The notes beneath the pieces were generated by a model. That model ran no database searches, was not told the origin of the DNA, and worked only from the letters and a program-made list of their open reading frames with translations. This document shows positions 40,742 to 52,099 of a DNA stretch of 64,000 bases, one piece after another. Origin of the DNA: Lepas anatifera (lineage: Eukaryota; Arthropoda; Thecostraca; Lepadidae); the NCBI GenBank assembly GCA_034440635.1, contig JAOTON010001673.1:435001-499000 (forward strand), read 5' to 3'. Every line of letters begins with the position of its first letter. Position 1 is the stretch's first letter. Both the position numbers and the translations under genes were made by a program.

Positions 40742-41870
40742 TGCAAAGTTACGCTGTACTCAGAATCACGTTTCACAAAGAGCGGTGACATTCACGCGAA
40801 AGCGGCGTAGATATCAAATGCAGCGTGAATTACGCCCAATTCCAGAATGGAATTACCCCTTTCAAATATGGCATATCACTCCTTTATTAACATTAAAAAG
40901 GGCATATATATTTTTCAATGAATTATTTGAATGAAAATCATTGAACTTATTTGCTCTTATTCAATTTTTAAGTTTCTAATGCACTTTTACAAATACTGCT
41001 GAGGAAGATGCACTAACAGCTGACGCAATAAAAATATGACGTATTTGTTTTTGGCCATACCCCATTTTTTGGGTAGTTACTGTCAAGAAGGCACTAAAAA
41101 GGTTATTGTATTGTTGTGCGATTGTAGTTCAGTGGAATTTGAAGTGAATTGTGTTTACTAATCATGAGTGAACTGTGAAAGGTCTGTGAACCTTATAATT
41201 TCGTGAAACTGGGAAAGGAAAAGTGAGTAAACATCTTTGAAGAATAACTAGATCAAGATGCTGGTACTTAGGTACCTAGGTATATCATAATTTTCGCCAG
41301 AGGCCTCAGTAGAGCTTCTTGGATTTTGTTGGTGACAGATACCTTAAATTGAACTTTTACCCTCCATAGACTCCATATAACACTTTGTTCAGCCTATCTA
41401 GGGTTCTGTCCTCACTATACTGTAAAATAACAGTAACGGTGGAAAGTCAAAGTAAAAAATCAATGTCAGCTTTCCTGTGTATTTGCATCAATAGCTATCA
41501 TCATTTTTGGCATACCAAATGGCCATAGGACTCTACATATCAGCTCAATTTGGCATGTGCAACTTGCACTTCATACCTGTGCAAGGAAGAACTTGCACAC
41601 CTTTTTTATTTAAGTTTATTTTACATTCATGACTCTTTTGTCCTTCATTACACTACCTAATTTTGCCTCAGATTCAGAATTTCATAAGAAATTATATATT
41701 TTTCATGTTTTGCTTCATTGTCTGATAAATGTTACGCTGGTATATATTGCATAGCTTTTCAGGAGTGTTTTACATATTCAACGTACATGTTGTCTGCTAT
41801 ATGAAACAATATTGGCAATATTCTACGCTGCATTCCAGTACAGCGTAGTTTAGAGCAGCGTAACTTTGCA
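40742..41870. repeat. Candidate MITE-like unit with 15-bp inverted termini
   Basis: TGCAAAGTTACGCTG at 40742-40756 is matched by its exact reverse complement at 41856-41870. ACGCTG motifs recur inside and just outside both ends, including GTACAGCGTAG and TACGCTGCATT. No target duplication is visible and the motif is repetitive, so the boundaries are uncertain. Confidence 0.4.
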
Positions 41871-43302
41871 AGTAGTTGTATGTATTTTACGCTGCATTTT
41901 TGTGAAACAAGATTGTGGTGTATTATTCGCTTTCTATGCTGCAATATGCTACTTCTACGCTAAAAGCATAAGTTACGCCTTTTATGAGATGGGGCCCAGG
42001 CCGCGGACAGACCGGAGTCTGCGGATACACAGCGCCCGACGGCAATTCCTGATTATTGGAGTACAGTCTTGTTCTTAAATCATTTTGAAAATGACTAACG
42101 CACACGTAAAATTATTCATCTAATTCGTGGGATATCCGATTTATAGTCAAATTTGACCACTGCAGTGGTCCCTTTATATGCCCTTTAACCAGTGCACTGA
42201 TTAAAGGGTATTTGGGAGGTATTTGTTCGCTAGCAGTTAAGCCGACAAACACTAGCTCGTCACTCTGCAGGCAAACGTTAATTTGCCACCTGTCAACGGA
42301 AAGCTACGGGTCGCTGCACACTGGGGCAAATGGCCTCCAAAACCGGCCAAAACCTCCAATTTTGACATCTTCAAAATCGAACTTAATCGTTTGGCTCTGA
42401 CAGAGAAATGTCCAAAACCTTGGAAAAACATAATTGTATCCATTTTTTCTTCTTTAGCGCTTGCACAGATGCTGGAACACAGCGCATTAAACACGCTGCA
42501 GCTCAGCGTCAAGTTGACTCGAAATGAGGTACACTTTCTGATGCATTATCAACCATAGTCGCAGTCACAAAACCGTTATCTATTTATATCAATGGATAGC
42601 TGGGAACCCCCTGAAGACACTCAATGTTGAAAAGTACGAAATTTGGCAATAAGAGCCTGATAGTACTTGTAACTATTAGGGCATGTAAAGCTTCTAACTT
42701 ATTCTCAAATCCTAAACTTCGTTAGACCTGCGAAAAACGCACAGCGAGTTGCTAGAAATTTATATGTAGTGATGCAATGTTGTGTCCTCTAACCAGCCGT
42801 GAAAAATTAGCTCGGCATCAGTTGTCCCAGGGGAGATATGTCACTTTTGTGCGGCAATGTAGTAAGTAGCGCGGTGAGGCCGGCGGCTACGGCGGCCGTC
42901 GGCTCATGTTGCGCGGCAATTGAGTAAGGACGGCTGACGGGGCGCCGTGGTCGAGTCGTGACAGGGGAAGGCGGACTTGCAAGACGCTGGGCAGAGAGTC
43001 AATCTGTGCAAAAACCGATTTTAACACGCGCACTGAGGATGAGGGAATATCGAGAAGAGTCACCATTTGTTCTGGAGAGCTCAAAACTACGACCAGAAGG
43101 ACGCTGTTAAAAACTAAAGAGATTTACAGGAATGTTTTCGTGCTACCATGGTTGGTCGTGTCGCCAAAGGCGGGAGGGGGCAACGGCACATCTAATGAAG
43201 GAAACACAACCCGCGGTTCTTTCGGGACCTCCGACGTTTAGCGGGCTACTGGGTAGCCTGGATCTGCTAAGGTTTTCGGTAATATTGGGCGCACTATCTC
43301 AT
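41871..43302. other. No identifiable gene
   Basis: ACGCTGCA motifs continue to about 41980. At 42157-42215 there is a palindromic stretch (CCACTGCAGTGG and CCAGTGCACTGATTAAAGGG). The remainder shows short open frames only. Confidence 0.4.
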
Positions 43303-43468
43303 CGGGGGCGTAGCCGGTTTCACTCGGGCTGGGGGTGGCGCCCCGAAAGGGCCTGCGACAGCGCCAAAGGGCCCTGATGGGGTAAAGGGCCATGCTTGTT
43401 GCAGAATCGTGTCTTGGGGGCCCTTTGGGCCCTCGGGGGGCTGCCCGCTCCCCTTCGCTACGCCCCTG
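43303..43468. mobile_element. Short hAT-like MITE
   Basis: The ends CGGGGGCGTAGCCGG and CGCTACGCCCCTG are inverted. The interior has GGGGTGGCGCCCCGAAAGGG, GCGACAGCGCCAAAGGGCCC and a GGGCCCTTTGGGCCC palindrome, shared with 39040-39155 in the opposite orientation. ATCTCATC occurs at 43296-43303 and 43472-43479, close to the ends but not perfectly abutting, so the duplication is imperfect. Confidence 0.6.
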
Positions 43469-43613
43469 ATCATCTCATCAAAATCGAAATTGGAAGTATC
43501 CGGCCTACGCTCTAGAGACGCGAGGCTGTTTGTAAACGTGTGCCCATGGTACGATACCGGCAACCATACATTAGGTGAAATGCACGGGGAGATGTTACTG
43601 GAGCAGGGGCGTC

Positions 43614-43660
43614 GCCACTGGGGGGCCAGGGGGCCTGGCCCCCTTTTGGTCAACAGTTTT
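43614..43660. mobile_element. Solo hAT-like terminus
   Basis: CAGGGGCGTCGCCACTGG followed by GGGGCCAGGGGGCC looks like a left end of the same superfamily. No matching right end was found downstream in the window. Confidence 0.4.
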
Positions 43661-43869
43661 CTGATCTCAGTCAAAATGGGAGAAAACCGGACATTCTTAT
43701 AACCAGCCGCTGCAGAGGCACGAGGGCCCAATTCGACAGTATTTGGTCCTCGTGGAGTTTTTGTAGCGTGTTTGAAGTTTGGCTGCCCCCACTTCTTTTC
43801 CGGTGGTGACGCTTATGATTGGGCCTGAAAGTTTCCATGGGCATACATGGGGGGCCCAGGAGGCAGGAT

Positions 43870-44690
43870 GAGATCACCTTGCTTCAGGCATATCTCCGAA
43901 AGACATCCATAGTTGACAATACTGTCAGTGCCAGTACCTGCTTATCCATGACCTCGTGGTACATGATCTCCGATGATATAAAAAATCCAAAGGCCCTGAC
44001 GGAGGTTTCGAGCCCGGCAGTAACCCTCTTTATAAGCGGAAGATAGTGGCACTAACCATTATAATTCGATGGTGCGTGAGTGGGTCTGGTGTGGACTGCT
44101 TCATAACTACCTAGATTTCACGATATTCTCGGGGTTAATGGATAGCAGACTGGATAAAGGGACGCAGGATATTAAATGGGGGGTTCAAGATGCGAGGGTC
44201 GCTGATTTAATGACATTCCCTGTGAGTTTAATGTGTTGTCTGTTTTGTTTGTGTCTTTTTGGGAGAGTGACGGTAATCTTCCTGATCGCGCTTACATTAT
44301 TGTGTCAATAAATGCGGTCCGCACTGACCTAGTTTCGATATGGTTCGGTACTGGATTTAAGATGTCAAATAGTGAGGTGTTTGTGCCATTATTTATCATG
44401 TGGTCTTAATAGTTAAACCGGTGAAGGCTCGCAGACCTCTGACTTTGATGCCTTGATATGTCGGATCGGTTTTCGAATATTACTTGTGTTTTTTCTTCAT
44501 TTAGTCCTGGCCCACTTTCTGTTCTGTTTCGTGTTGAAACTGGAAGAACGAAATCAATTCCGTATTTATAAACCTTGAAAATAGTTTATCTGTTGCCTGG
44601 TGCGATACCCATGTTTTGGCTGGATAATGGTTCGGCATGTTTTTTCGCAAAAGTTTGCTATAAGTTTTTTAGTTACGGTTTTGGTTTTGT
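43870..44690. other. No identifiable feature
   Basis: Unique-looking sequence. No coding or repeat pattern can be supported. Confidence 0.4.
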
Positions 44691-44699
44691 GCCGTGCGC

Positions 44700-44775
44700 T
44701 GGTGGCTCGGTTGGTGGAGCGATGGGATTGAAAGTTATGGGTTGCAGGTTCGATTCCCGTGCAGTGAAGCTTTCC
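44700..44775 (+). other. tRNA-like promoter (A and B boxes), SINE head or tRNA pseudogene
   Basis: TGGCTCGGTTGGTGGAGC resembles an A box with D-loop, and GGTTCGATTCC is a perfect B box about 33 bp further on. The flanking stems do not pair well into a cloverleaf. The downstream sequence does not match the other SINE bodies in the window. Confidence 0.45.
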
Positions 44776-45186
44776 GCTTTACGTCAGTGCCGTTTTGCAG
44801 TGTTTGTGGCAGCTATTATACAAGTGGCCGAATTACGCATATGTGTGACGTTCAGTAAGCCTCATCGCGAATTCAGGAATATTATTGCTTGGTTGCTTTG
44901 TATCGATGTAGGTACAATTCGTCACATTATGTGTGCTTTAGTAATTGCCTATATTGAAAAAATAAAAGCGACAGTTTTTAGCGTTAGACATTCAGTTGGC
45001 GACAACTTTGGAGTTTTTTCCTCCCTGCACCGAAGTTATGTCCTGCTCTGAGGCATTTCTATGTTTTCTCATACAACTTCTGCCCTCAAGCGACAAATGT
45101 TTTCAGATGCATCAGACATGTATTGGTCACCCGTCGGCCGCAACCAGCACCAGGTGGCCGCCGCAGTCCGCTCCAGCCCGCGGAGC

Positions 45187-45365
45187 TCACTTCATGGCCT
45201 GGTACTTGAGGCAGGTCTGCAGCAGGAACAGTGTCTGGTCCAGCTGAATCTCCGCGTGGCAGAGCTTGTCGGTGACGGAGGCCGCACGGGCCAGCTGCGT
45301 GCGCTCCTGCGCCGTCAGGGCCTCCTCCACCTGCGCGTGCAGCCCCACTGTTAGCGCCGCCTTCA
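45187..45365 (-). CDS. Candidate terminal exon of an unidentified host gene
   Basis: On the minus strand a CTCCTCAG splice acceptor (AG at 45366-45367) is followed by 179 bp of open frame ending ATGAAGTGA. The frame encodes about 59 residues, including KAALTVGLHAQVEEALTAQE, ARAASVTDKLCHAEIQL and FLLQTCLKYQAMK. Third codon positions are almost all G or C, unlike the AT-rich surroundings, and the peptide is amphipathic and helical with no repeats. That is how conserved animal exons look. The reading needs one base from the previous exon to complete the first codon. I do not recognise the protein and found no upstream exon. It could also be a processed or transferred fragment. Confidence 0.6.
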
Positions 45366-45929
45366 CTGAGGAGACATGGAGTCGTCTACTCCACACGCGC
45401 CAGGTGACAGGGAGTCAGCGACCCCCGCCTTCTGGACATGGAGACAGACGGTCAGCTGTAAGAACGGAAGGAGCACGTGTCTCACTAGAGCCCATAGAAT
45501 GGGCTGTTTGTTTGCCAGACCATTACTCAACGGTACCAGATAATACATTCAATTCCAATTCACATGAGCCATATAAGAACGGTTTACAAGGGATCCGATC
45601 CCTTCAAATGGGTAAATGTTTTGCTGTTTTACAAACTGGGCTGCTTTCTCCGGGAAATCACAGCTGGGCTGTTGTCGGGCGGCGAGGAGGGTGACATCAC
45701 CAGCCTTTTCTCGGTTGACCTAAGGTTGAAAGGCGATGAACTTTATCAACTCAGCCAAATGTACGCTTCCGGTAAGAGAGTAGTGTTGAACGACTTTTGG
45801 TAAATCCGGGACCGACCGCTGCACTTCCTGGTGACACCGCTGAGGTGGGTCGACACGGCTCAGCTCAGTGTTGGACCTTACAGTGTCCCAAAACCTGGGG
45901 TGCTGGGTGCAGAGCGATACCCAGTCAAG

Positions 45930-46385
45930 CAGAATTTTCCACTCACTTTAATATTTTTTTTTGCTGAATTCTCCACTCACTTTTCAATAATGGTTCTAGT
46001 TACCAAAGTTACCTAAAGATACAATTCACTCACAAAGTTAGCAATACTGAACAATACTTACTACAAGGGCCAGTTCAATTGCCTCCTCTACTAACGTCCA
46101 CTGGAAAAAGAGAGGAGCAGAATCGAATAGAAGATCGCCAAATTAACTCGGCTCTTATGCGCTTCTTTCGCTTTTCTGCAAGAAAATCTGGCGATTTCTA
46201 TTTTTCTGGCCAATTATACCTGGCATCCTTATCTCCACCGATTTCAGTGGAACAACAGAATCTAAATTCTGGCGCGGGCAAGACGATCAGTGCCTCCCCG
46301 CCCCCGAGAAAGTTCCAGTGGGTGAACAACGCCACTAAATTCCACCACTCACAAAATTCGTGAGTGGAAAATTAGACACCCTAGC
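45930..46385. repeat. Repeats of TTTTCCACTCAC with GACACCCTAG end
   Basis: ATTTTCCACTCACTTTAAT and TTCTCCACTCACTTTTCAAT occur at 45936-45990. CCACTCACAAAATTCGTGAG TGG and AAATTAGACACCCTAGCC close the block at 46340-46383. A second cluster at 47995-48080 has the same TTTTCCACTCACTCG and GGACACCCTAGCG. These look like parts of a small unnamed MITE family. Confidence 0.4.
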
Positions 46386-46399
46386 CTTTTTTGCCAAGG

Positions 46400-47529
46400 A
46401 AATGAACTGACCGCTTTGAGAGATACATTTCTGGAAAGCAGTTTATCTGTGCACATTATTTCTAGGCTTACGTCCTTGAAAAATTGTTTTTGTATTTCTG
46501 GTACCGAGAATAGTGAAAAACTATTTTTGGTCATATTTTTGTTCAAAGCAATTATCTTGAAATTTGTATGCCAAGCAGCATATTTTTTGACATTGTATCA
46601 TAGAAAATTGACCATTTATTGTGAAGAAAATCATTTTTATCCGTATGAGCCCTTCATTGCTGCGTCCACGCCGTGTGACACCCAAATCCACTCACGACAC
46701 CCAACGACACCCTACGCATAAAAACGCTGATATTTTAGTTGAACTGAAATTGTCCGGTATTTGAATATATTGAAACTCTACATTTTCATTAAATGAATTT
46801 TTCTGGAAACAAGACTGCATCCAGTTACCCTTTAAACATCGGCACTTTTTTGTATGGCTGGTCTACGGCGTGGACTTACCAAAACGCCGTCTTTACATCT
46901 AGTAAATAAAACCGGCATCTTTAGGCTTTTTGAAAGGCAGGTTACATATTCGTTATTGACAAAACATTGTTTGTCTTCCTCTTTGTGTAATTTTATCTGT
47001 ATAATTTTCTAGTCTATAAGGATTCAGAAAATTAATTTAGGGCAATTTGTAAAATGCAAATTATGTGGCTCAGGCGATCGGCAGGCAGCAAGCGACAAGA
47101 AATTTAAGATAGTAGTTGCTCTGACGCTGTCGCAACGGTCGCAACCTGCCGCGCCTGGCTGATGTAGACGAAAGGAAGAAACAAAACAGAAATAAGGCTG
47201 TAGCTTCGATTAGATTCATACAAAGCAGCATATTCATATGAAGGTGAGAATATATGTGAAGAGGAGCATGGGAATTGACAAGTAAAGAAAAGAAACTTTT
47301 AGCAAGAGTCTGGAAGAGTTTATTGCCATGATAGAAAGTTTGTAGTTTCGTCTGGGTTAGTTAAGTGTAAGCCAAGGCTCTACTGGGCCCTAGCATAAGT
47401 GTACGCGAGGTGCAGTGATTGAGGTCAGGAGTGGCCTCCAAAATTCCGATAACTTTAGGTATAGGAGGGGCGTTGTCCCTGACAGAAAAACTATACAGTG
47501 TATGCTTAGATCATAAATTTAGGCAAATC
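46400..47529. other. No identifiable feature
   Basis: AT-rich sequence with only short open frames. Confidence 0.4.
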
Positions 47530-47770
47530 TCTTCTTTATTTTTCACCACCTGCCGGTCTCTGAGGCCTCCTCTGCAGAGTTTGTCTAAGGGGCCCCGATA
47601 TAGGTATCTTGCCCCGATATTTTGTCTCAGAGGCTTTTTAGAGCTGGTCATGTGGGAGAGGAGAGGAAGGGCACAAGAGTTGGTCTTTATCCCACAAATG
47701 TTAGTCTTGGTGGCTCCCAGAGTTCTTTCTCCCCGAAGGTTGGTCTCAGAGGCCCCTCAAAAAAGTTTTT
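47530..47770. repeat. Remnant of a GGTCTCAGAGGCCCC array
   Basis: GTCTCTGAGGCCTCC, TTGTCTAAGGGGCCCCG, TTTGTCTCAGAGGC and TTGGTCTCAGAGGCCCC are diverged monomers of the CTGAGACC/GGTCTCAG satellite found at 1420-3290, in inverse orientation. No element ends are seen. Confidence 0.5.
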
Positions 47771-47994
47771 CGTGACAAATCACCAATGCCTTAAAAAATA
47801 ATTGGAGTCTGCATCAGGGGGTTTCAGTTGGTAAAGATTTGCCTGTTAAACCCAAATTTTTCACATAGTAATGGTCAAACAATGCTGCTTGGGGACGATT
47901 TAAAAATATTTACTTTGAGAAAATTAAACAAAATATCTATCCCTCAGTTCAAACAAGGGCTCTGAGAGTTTACCACCTGAGTACCCAAATTGGA

Positions 47995-48080
47995 AAATTT
48001 TTACTCCACCATACATTTTGAGGGGAATTTTCCACTCACTCGCCATATATTCCAAGCTGAATTTTCCACTGGACACCCTA
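47995..48080. repeat. Second TTTTCCACTCAC cluster
   Basis: GGAATTTTCCACTCACTCG and TGAATTTTCCACTGGACACC match the cluster at 45930-46385. Confidence 0.4.
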
Positions 48081-48184
48081 GCGAAAAAACCTATTTTGGG
48101 TCACTGGGACCTTAAGCCACAAATAAAGGGGGAGGGTTCTGCCGCCTGCCGGTTTAACCGGTAAAACCGGAAAAGTGTAAAAAA

Positions 48185-48582
48185 ACTATTGGAGAGCAAA
48201 TTACCTCCTTTGATGCCTAATGAACTATACCTCGAACATTCGTCACCTATTTTCAAAAAGTATGGACTTCTTAAACTGCCAGATCTAGTTAAGATGTCTC
48301 AGTTACTGTTTCTGCACAGCTACCTAACAGACACGCTGCCGTCGCCCCTATCTGAAAAAACTTAACATAATACAACAAGACCAGACACGAAACACAAGAA
48401 CTGCCATGCACTTTACTGTACCTTTCGTCCCAACCCTTTACCAAAGATTTTCACCATTTATATCAGCGCCTATGTGTTGGAATAATGTGATTTCGCCCAG
48501 AATTCGGGAGCTGAGCGATGTCCCTCAGTCTAGGAACTTCTTTAAAATTGTAGTCAGAAAAATCATGACTGACCAATATTGA
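48185..48582 (+). pseudogene. LINE 3' end relic (RT C-terminus)
   Basis: The first frame reads PIFKKYGLLKLPDLVKMSQL, typical of the region after the RT domain ('p-y-kygilkl-dl-k--'). A shift near 48360 (stop TAA) follows. The second frame runs through NTRTAMHFTVPFVPTLYQRF, SAPMCWNNVISPRIREL and a final FFKIVVRKIMTDQY stop. The 'P-cWN-i-p-ir' block is the usual LINE C-terminal signature. The RT core is absent and no poly(A) tail was seen. Confidence 0.65.
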
Positions 48583-50288
48583 TGCCTAACAATGGCTAAA
48601 ATAAAGTATGTTGCATAGGTAAAATTAGGGAAAGAATAAGTAGCCTCGTGAGATTTCCGGCCTACGTTTCTTACTTCTGAACAACAATTTAAAATAGGAA
48701 GCGTCAAATGTCCTGTTGGAGATTCTACATTCAAAAGAAGGGAAATATAATCTGTAATTAAGAGCGAGCAACACCCACTTCTATGTACAATATCGTGATC
48801 AAAAATACGGAATTCATAAATATCACAGGCACGAGAGGCCCGACCGAGCAATGCTCTTGGTCCACTTGCCATCTTCCTATCACCCGCTTATTTTCCGTCT
48901 TGGAAAATATTCCGGAGAAACACGCGCGACCGGGCCAGTGGCAAATCTTGAAACTATCGGGGGTGGGGCTTGTTATTTTCTCTTCCTCCTTTTTTTGCTG
49001 ACAGATTGCGGGATTATTCCCCCCTCTCTCTCACGGTAGCCTCTGACGTAAATGGGGCGACCCCGGTTTAAGGGCCTGGAAACGCCGCCGGCGGCACGGT
49101 ATGGCAAGTGCGAAAATCGGTGACTGCCACCGGGTCGGCAGCTGGCCCAACCGTAACCAGGGAGACGGCTGTCGAACCCACGAGTTCACATCAGGTCACC
49201 GAGCTGTGCCAAAATTCCGTGACCGGCCGGGCGCCACCTGCAAGTCTTCTCCACACTACTATCATTTAATTGACGGGGCTTTCGGCCGCTTGTTTTTATT
49301 ATATTTCTTCTTCTTTGCCTTACTCTGTGTATTATGTCGTGTCCTCTTTTTGCTTATAGTGCCTTTCAATAGTAAACGGTCCACACATAGAAATATCCAG
49401 AAAAAGGGTTGGCTCCTAACTCTTTAAAAACAAAACCGTATCACAGTACCCCATATCTGATTTGCCTCTCTCTGCGAAGTACCCACGGCCTTGGGTAGTT
49501 TCTTTGTTGTTGTTAAATTACACGTTTGAGGACCTATCGCGCGCTCTCCATGCACAGCAGCGGGTGGCTGAATGTTCTTGTATGTTCTCGATTCAACGCC
49601 TGAAATGTGAGTGTGCGATAAATTACGTTGCTTTTGTGTGAAAACGGGCTGCACCGACCCGAAAGCGATACAGGCGGTGATGTACCGTCTGTGCCCAGGA
49701 GGAGTGGAGGAAAATTGTTGTACATTGATTGTAAACCTCCGCCGGGAAGGCTCTCCTAGCTATTGTCTTTTCATTATTCTTGTTGGCACTATTTTTCTCT
49801 CCCCCCTTCCAAAAGACCACGCACGAACCCCTCGTGCGGTACTACGTGAAAGGAGCAGACCGCTCGCAGCCGTGAGCCCAGGCCAGCGACGGCGACGCGG
49901 GACAGCAAAGGCGAATAACCTCCCATGGCCCGGGGGCTCAAGTTTTTCCTACTAAACGGCTGGCATTTTCGACTAGTCCATGGGGACACATGTTAAAGCT
50001 TGCAATCTAGAGCCTCGGGAGAGTATCTTAAACCACGCGCAGGTTCACGAAAGCAGTTCAAATGAACGTCAGGACATTTTTATTTTCATTTCGGGGTCAA
50101 AACCGCCAGCCGTGACATTAACCAGCGAGCTAGAAGGCGAAAACCGGTCCCATGTTTTGGTTTCATTTTCAGGCGGGGTTCGAATCCTGAAGCGGCCAAA
50201 CTTTTCTAGGTCGAATGTGCAAACACAATGTATTCGCTTGAAATTCATGCAACTTTGGCCCTTTGCTTTTAGTCTAAGGGATGCTTTT
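48583..50288. other. No identifiable gene
   Basis: Several GC-rich patches with open frames up to 114 codons (49611-49955) but no coding pattern that I recognise. GTAAACGGTCC and similar motifs are not informative. Confidence 0.4.
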
Positions 50289-50296
50289 GCCTAGTG

Positions 50297-51047
50297 CAGA
50301 GGCGGATCCAGGAGTAAATACGTCATGTTCCAGGGGCGGATCTAGGGGATGGTAGGTGATGAGGGCGACCGCGTACCATTGGCCTGGCCTTGAGCACGGC
50401 AAAGGCCCTCCGCAGGGCATAGGCGGATACAGGGGGACAAGGGGGAAACGTGCCCCCCGATCGGCCTCGGCGCCCCTGAAATGGTCACGGCGCCCCCTGA
50501 GAGGTCGATGGCGCTCCCCTAAAATGTCGCTTCCTATCCCCCAGGATGCGAAAATCAGCGCCTACCGATAGAATTTTGCACCCACCTGATAGATTTTACC
50601 GTTCAAAATGGCGCCCTCCCCGGAACGGATGGCGCCCCCCGATGGGCAATTCTGAATCCGCCTATGGCAGGGGGCTCCTTTATGTTCAGTGGGTGTTTTT
50701 AGGTAAATTCAGGAGCCCAAACGCCACGGATACTGGTCCGGGGTCCCAATAGCTGGCCTGGAGTCCCCAAAGTATCAAACTTTATTTAATAAGTACGTTT
50801 AAATACACACCACCCAGATGATTTATTCACTTTTAACGCTCAATTTATGAAAAATGGAAACCACGAGCGGGGGCTTCTACGATTGAAAACCGAGCCTCTT
50901 TTTGAGAAAATTCTGCATCCGCCTCTGCCATGGTCCCCAAAGTGGCTGAATTGTACCCACTTTCAGCCGATTGTCATCGAAACGACACCATGTTCGCAAT
51001 GTTTCCTGAGATTGCCTTCCCCAAACGTATGGCCTAGATCCGCCCTG
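50297..51047. mobile_element. Nested hAT-like elements (outer 50297-51047, inner 50331-50926)
   Basis: Left-type ends CAGAGGCGGATCCAGG (50297) and CAGGGGCGGATCTAGG (50331) are followed by right-type ends TGCATCCGCCTCTG (to 50926) and CCTAGATCCGCCCTG (to 51047). Pairing them as nested units gives candidate flanks TCATGTTC/CCATGGTC (6 of 8) for the inner and GCCTAGTG/TCCTAATA (5 of 8) for the outer. The pairing is plausible but not proven; crossed pairing fits the TIR sequences slightly better. The inner unit contains the MITE at 50418-50666. Confidence 0.45.
50412..50672. mobile_element. 249-bp hAT MITE, second copy (50418-50666)
   Basis: CATAGGCGGATACAGGGGG and CTGAATCCGCCTATG are the ends. 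The interior is the GGCGCCCCTGAAATGGTC type of 24071-24319 with the same length. Flanks share GCAGGG (50412-50417 and 50667-50672); the right side continues GG, so an 8-bp GCAGGGGG duplication that shrank on the left is possible. Confidence 0.8.
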
Positions 51048-51079
51048 TCCTAATAAAAGGGACAATGAATCAACCCTCA

Positions 51080-51285
51080 GCGTCCTCTCAAATGTTCATG
51101 GCGGTGCTCTCTGGGTCGATGGTGCCCCTGAAATGTCACTTCACCCCCTCCCCCGATGCAAAATCGGCGCGCCGCTATAAATTTGACATCCACATGATAG
51201 GTTTTGTCGGCCAAAAGCCGCCCTTTGATATGGATGGCGCCCCCGTAAGATGCCCCTCCGATCTGCGACCCGGGATCCGCTTATG
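51080..51285. mobile_element. 5'-truncated copy of the 249-bp hAT MITE
   Basis: GGCGGTGCTCTCTGGGTCGA, CCCCTGAAATGTCACTTC, ATGATAGGTTTTGTCGG, TGGATGGCGCCCCCG and the terminus GGGATCCGCTTATG match the right four fifths of 24071-24319. The left terminus is missing. Confidence 0.7.
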
Positions 51286-51654
51286 CCCGCTACGTAGTCG
51301 TATTAATTCACTGGTCGCGTACGCTACTGGCCGACATCGCACCTCTGCTCAATACCGACATGACAAAACTACACGAAAAATAATTCGAATAGCATATGTG
51401 ATGCCTGCTTCTCCATCCTGTTTTGGGTCAAACAAATACCACGTCCCAGCTGCGCCGTTTGTGTTTCTTATATCAATGTACTAAACTAGTATTATTTTTG
51501 GCATATTCTTAGTATATTATACTAAAACTGGTACTGAACTATGATTCTGTCACTTTGGGTAAACTTTGGTACCGTTATTAGCCCTGCCATGGCCCACGGA
51601 CAGAGGGCAGGAGCAGGAACGCGGAACAGAAAGCCAGTCAGCCGGCACCCGGAA

Positions 51655-52095
51655 GCAAATTGGCCAATAGGACGGCCCCACGGAACGGGCGTGAAAAGCG
51701 GAGGAAAGCTGCGAGGAGAGGAGGTGAGAGAGGTGAGAGGAGGAAGGCATTCAAGGAGAGGCCGGCGTTAAGGAAGGAGGTTAGAGACTAAAGGCACCAT
51801 GTGAGGCGGAGGTGATTCGGCCAGGGCCCGCCGTGTTGGGCGCAACATTGGAGGGTGCACGGTTGCAGAGGTCAGCATTGAAGACAGATTGATTGGAGAC
51901 AAAAGGGCAGCATATGAGACAAACAGATTCGGCCAGAGGGCTCGGTGTGAGACGGAGAGACCCGGACTTGGGCATGGGAGTGAAAAGGGCCCTCTCTTCT
52001 GAGGCGGCGTGCATAGAAAATTCGGTCCCGGAGCTTTAAGAGCGTCGCAGGAAGCCGACAAGAGAACCCGGGCAGCAACAATCTAACAAGTGAGT
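51655..52095 (+). promoter_or_regulatory. Candidate host promoter and first exon
   Basis: A palindromic CCAAT element ATTGGCCAAT (51659-51668) lies in a GC-rich stretch. About 400 bp of purine-rich sequence without a sustained start-codon frame follows, then AACAAGTGAGTCTC (near 52085), a good splice donor. This could be a CpG-type promoter with a 5' UTR exon. No downstream exon was found, so support is weak. Confidence 0.3.
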
Positions 52096-52099
52096 CTCT

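Noticed and set aside
44700..44775. Functional tRNA gene
   Set aside because: A and B boxes are present but the acceptor, D and anticodon stems do not pair convincingly.
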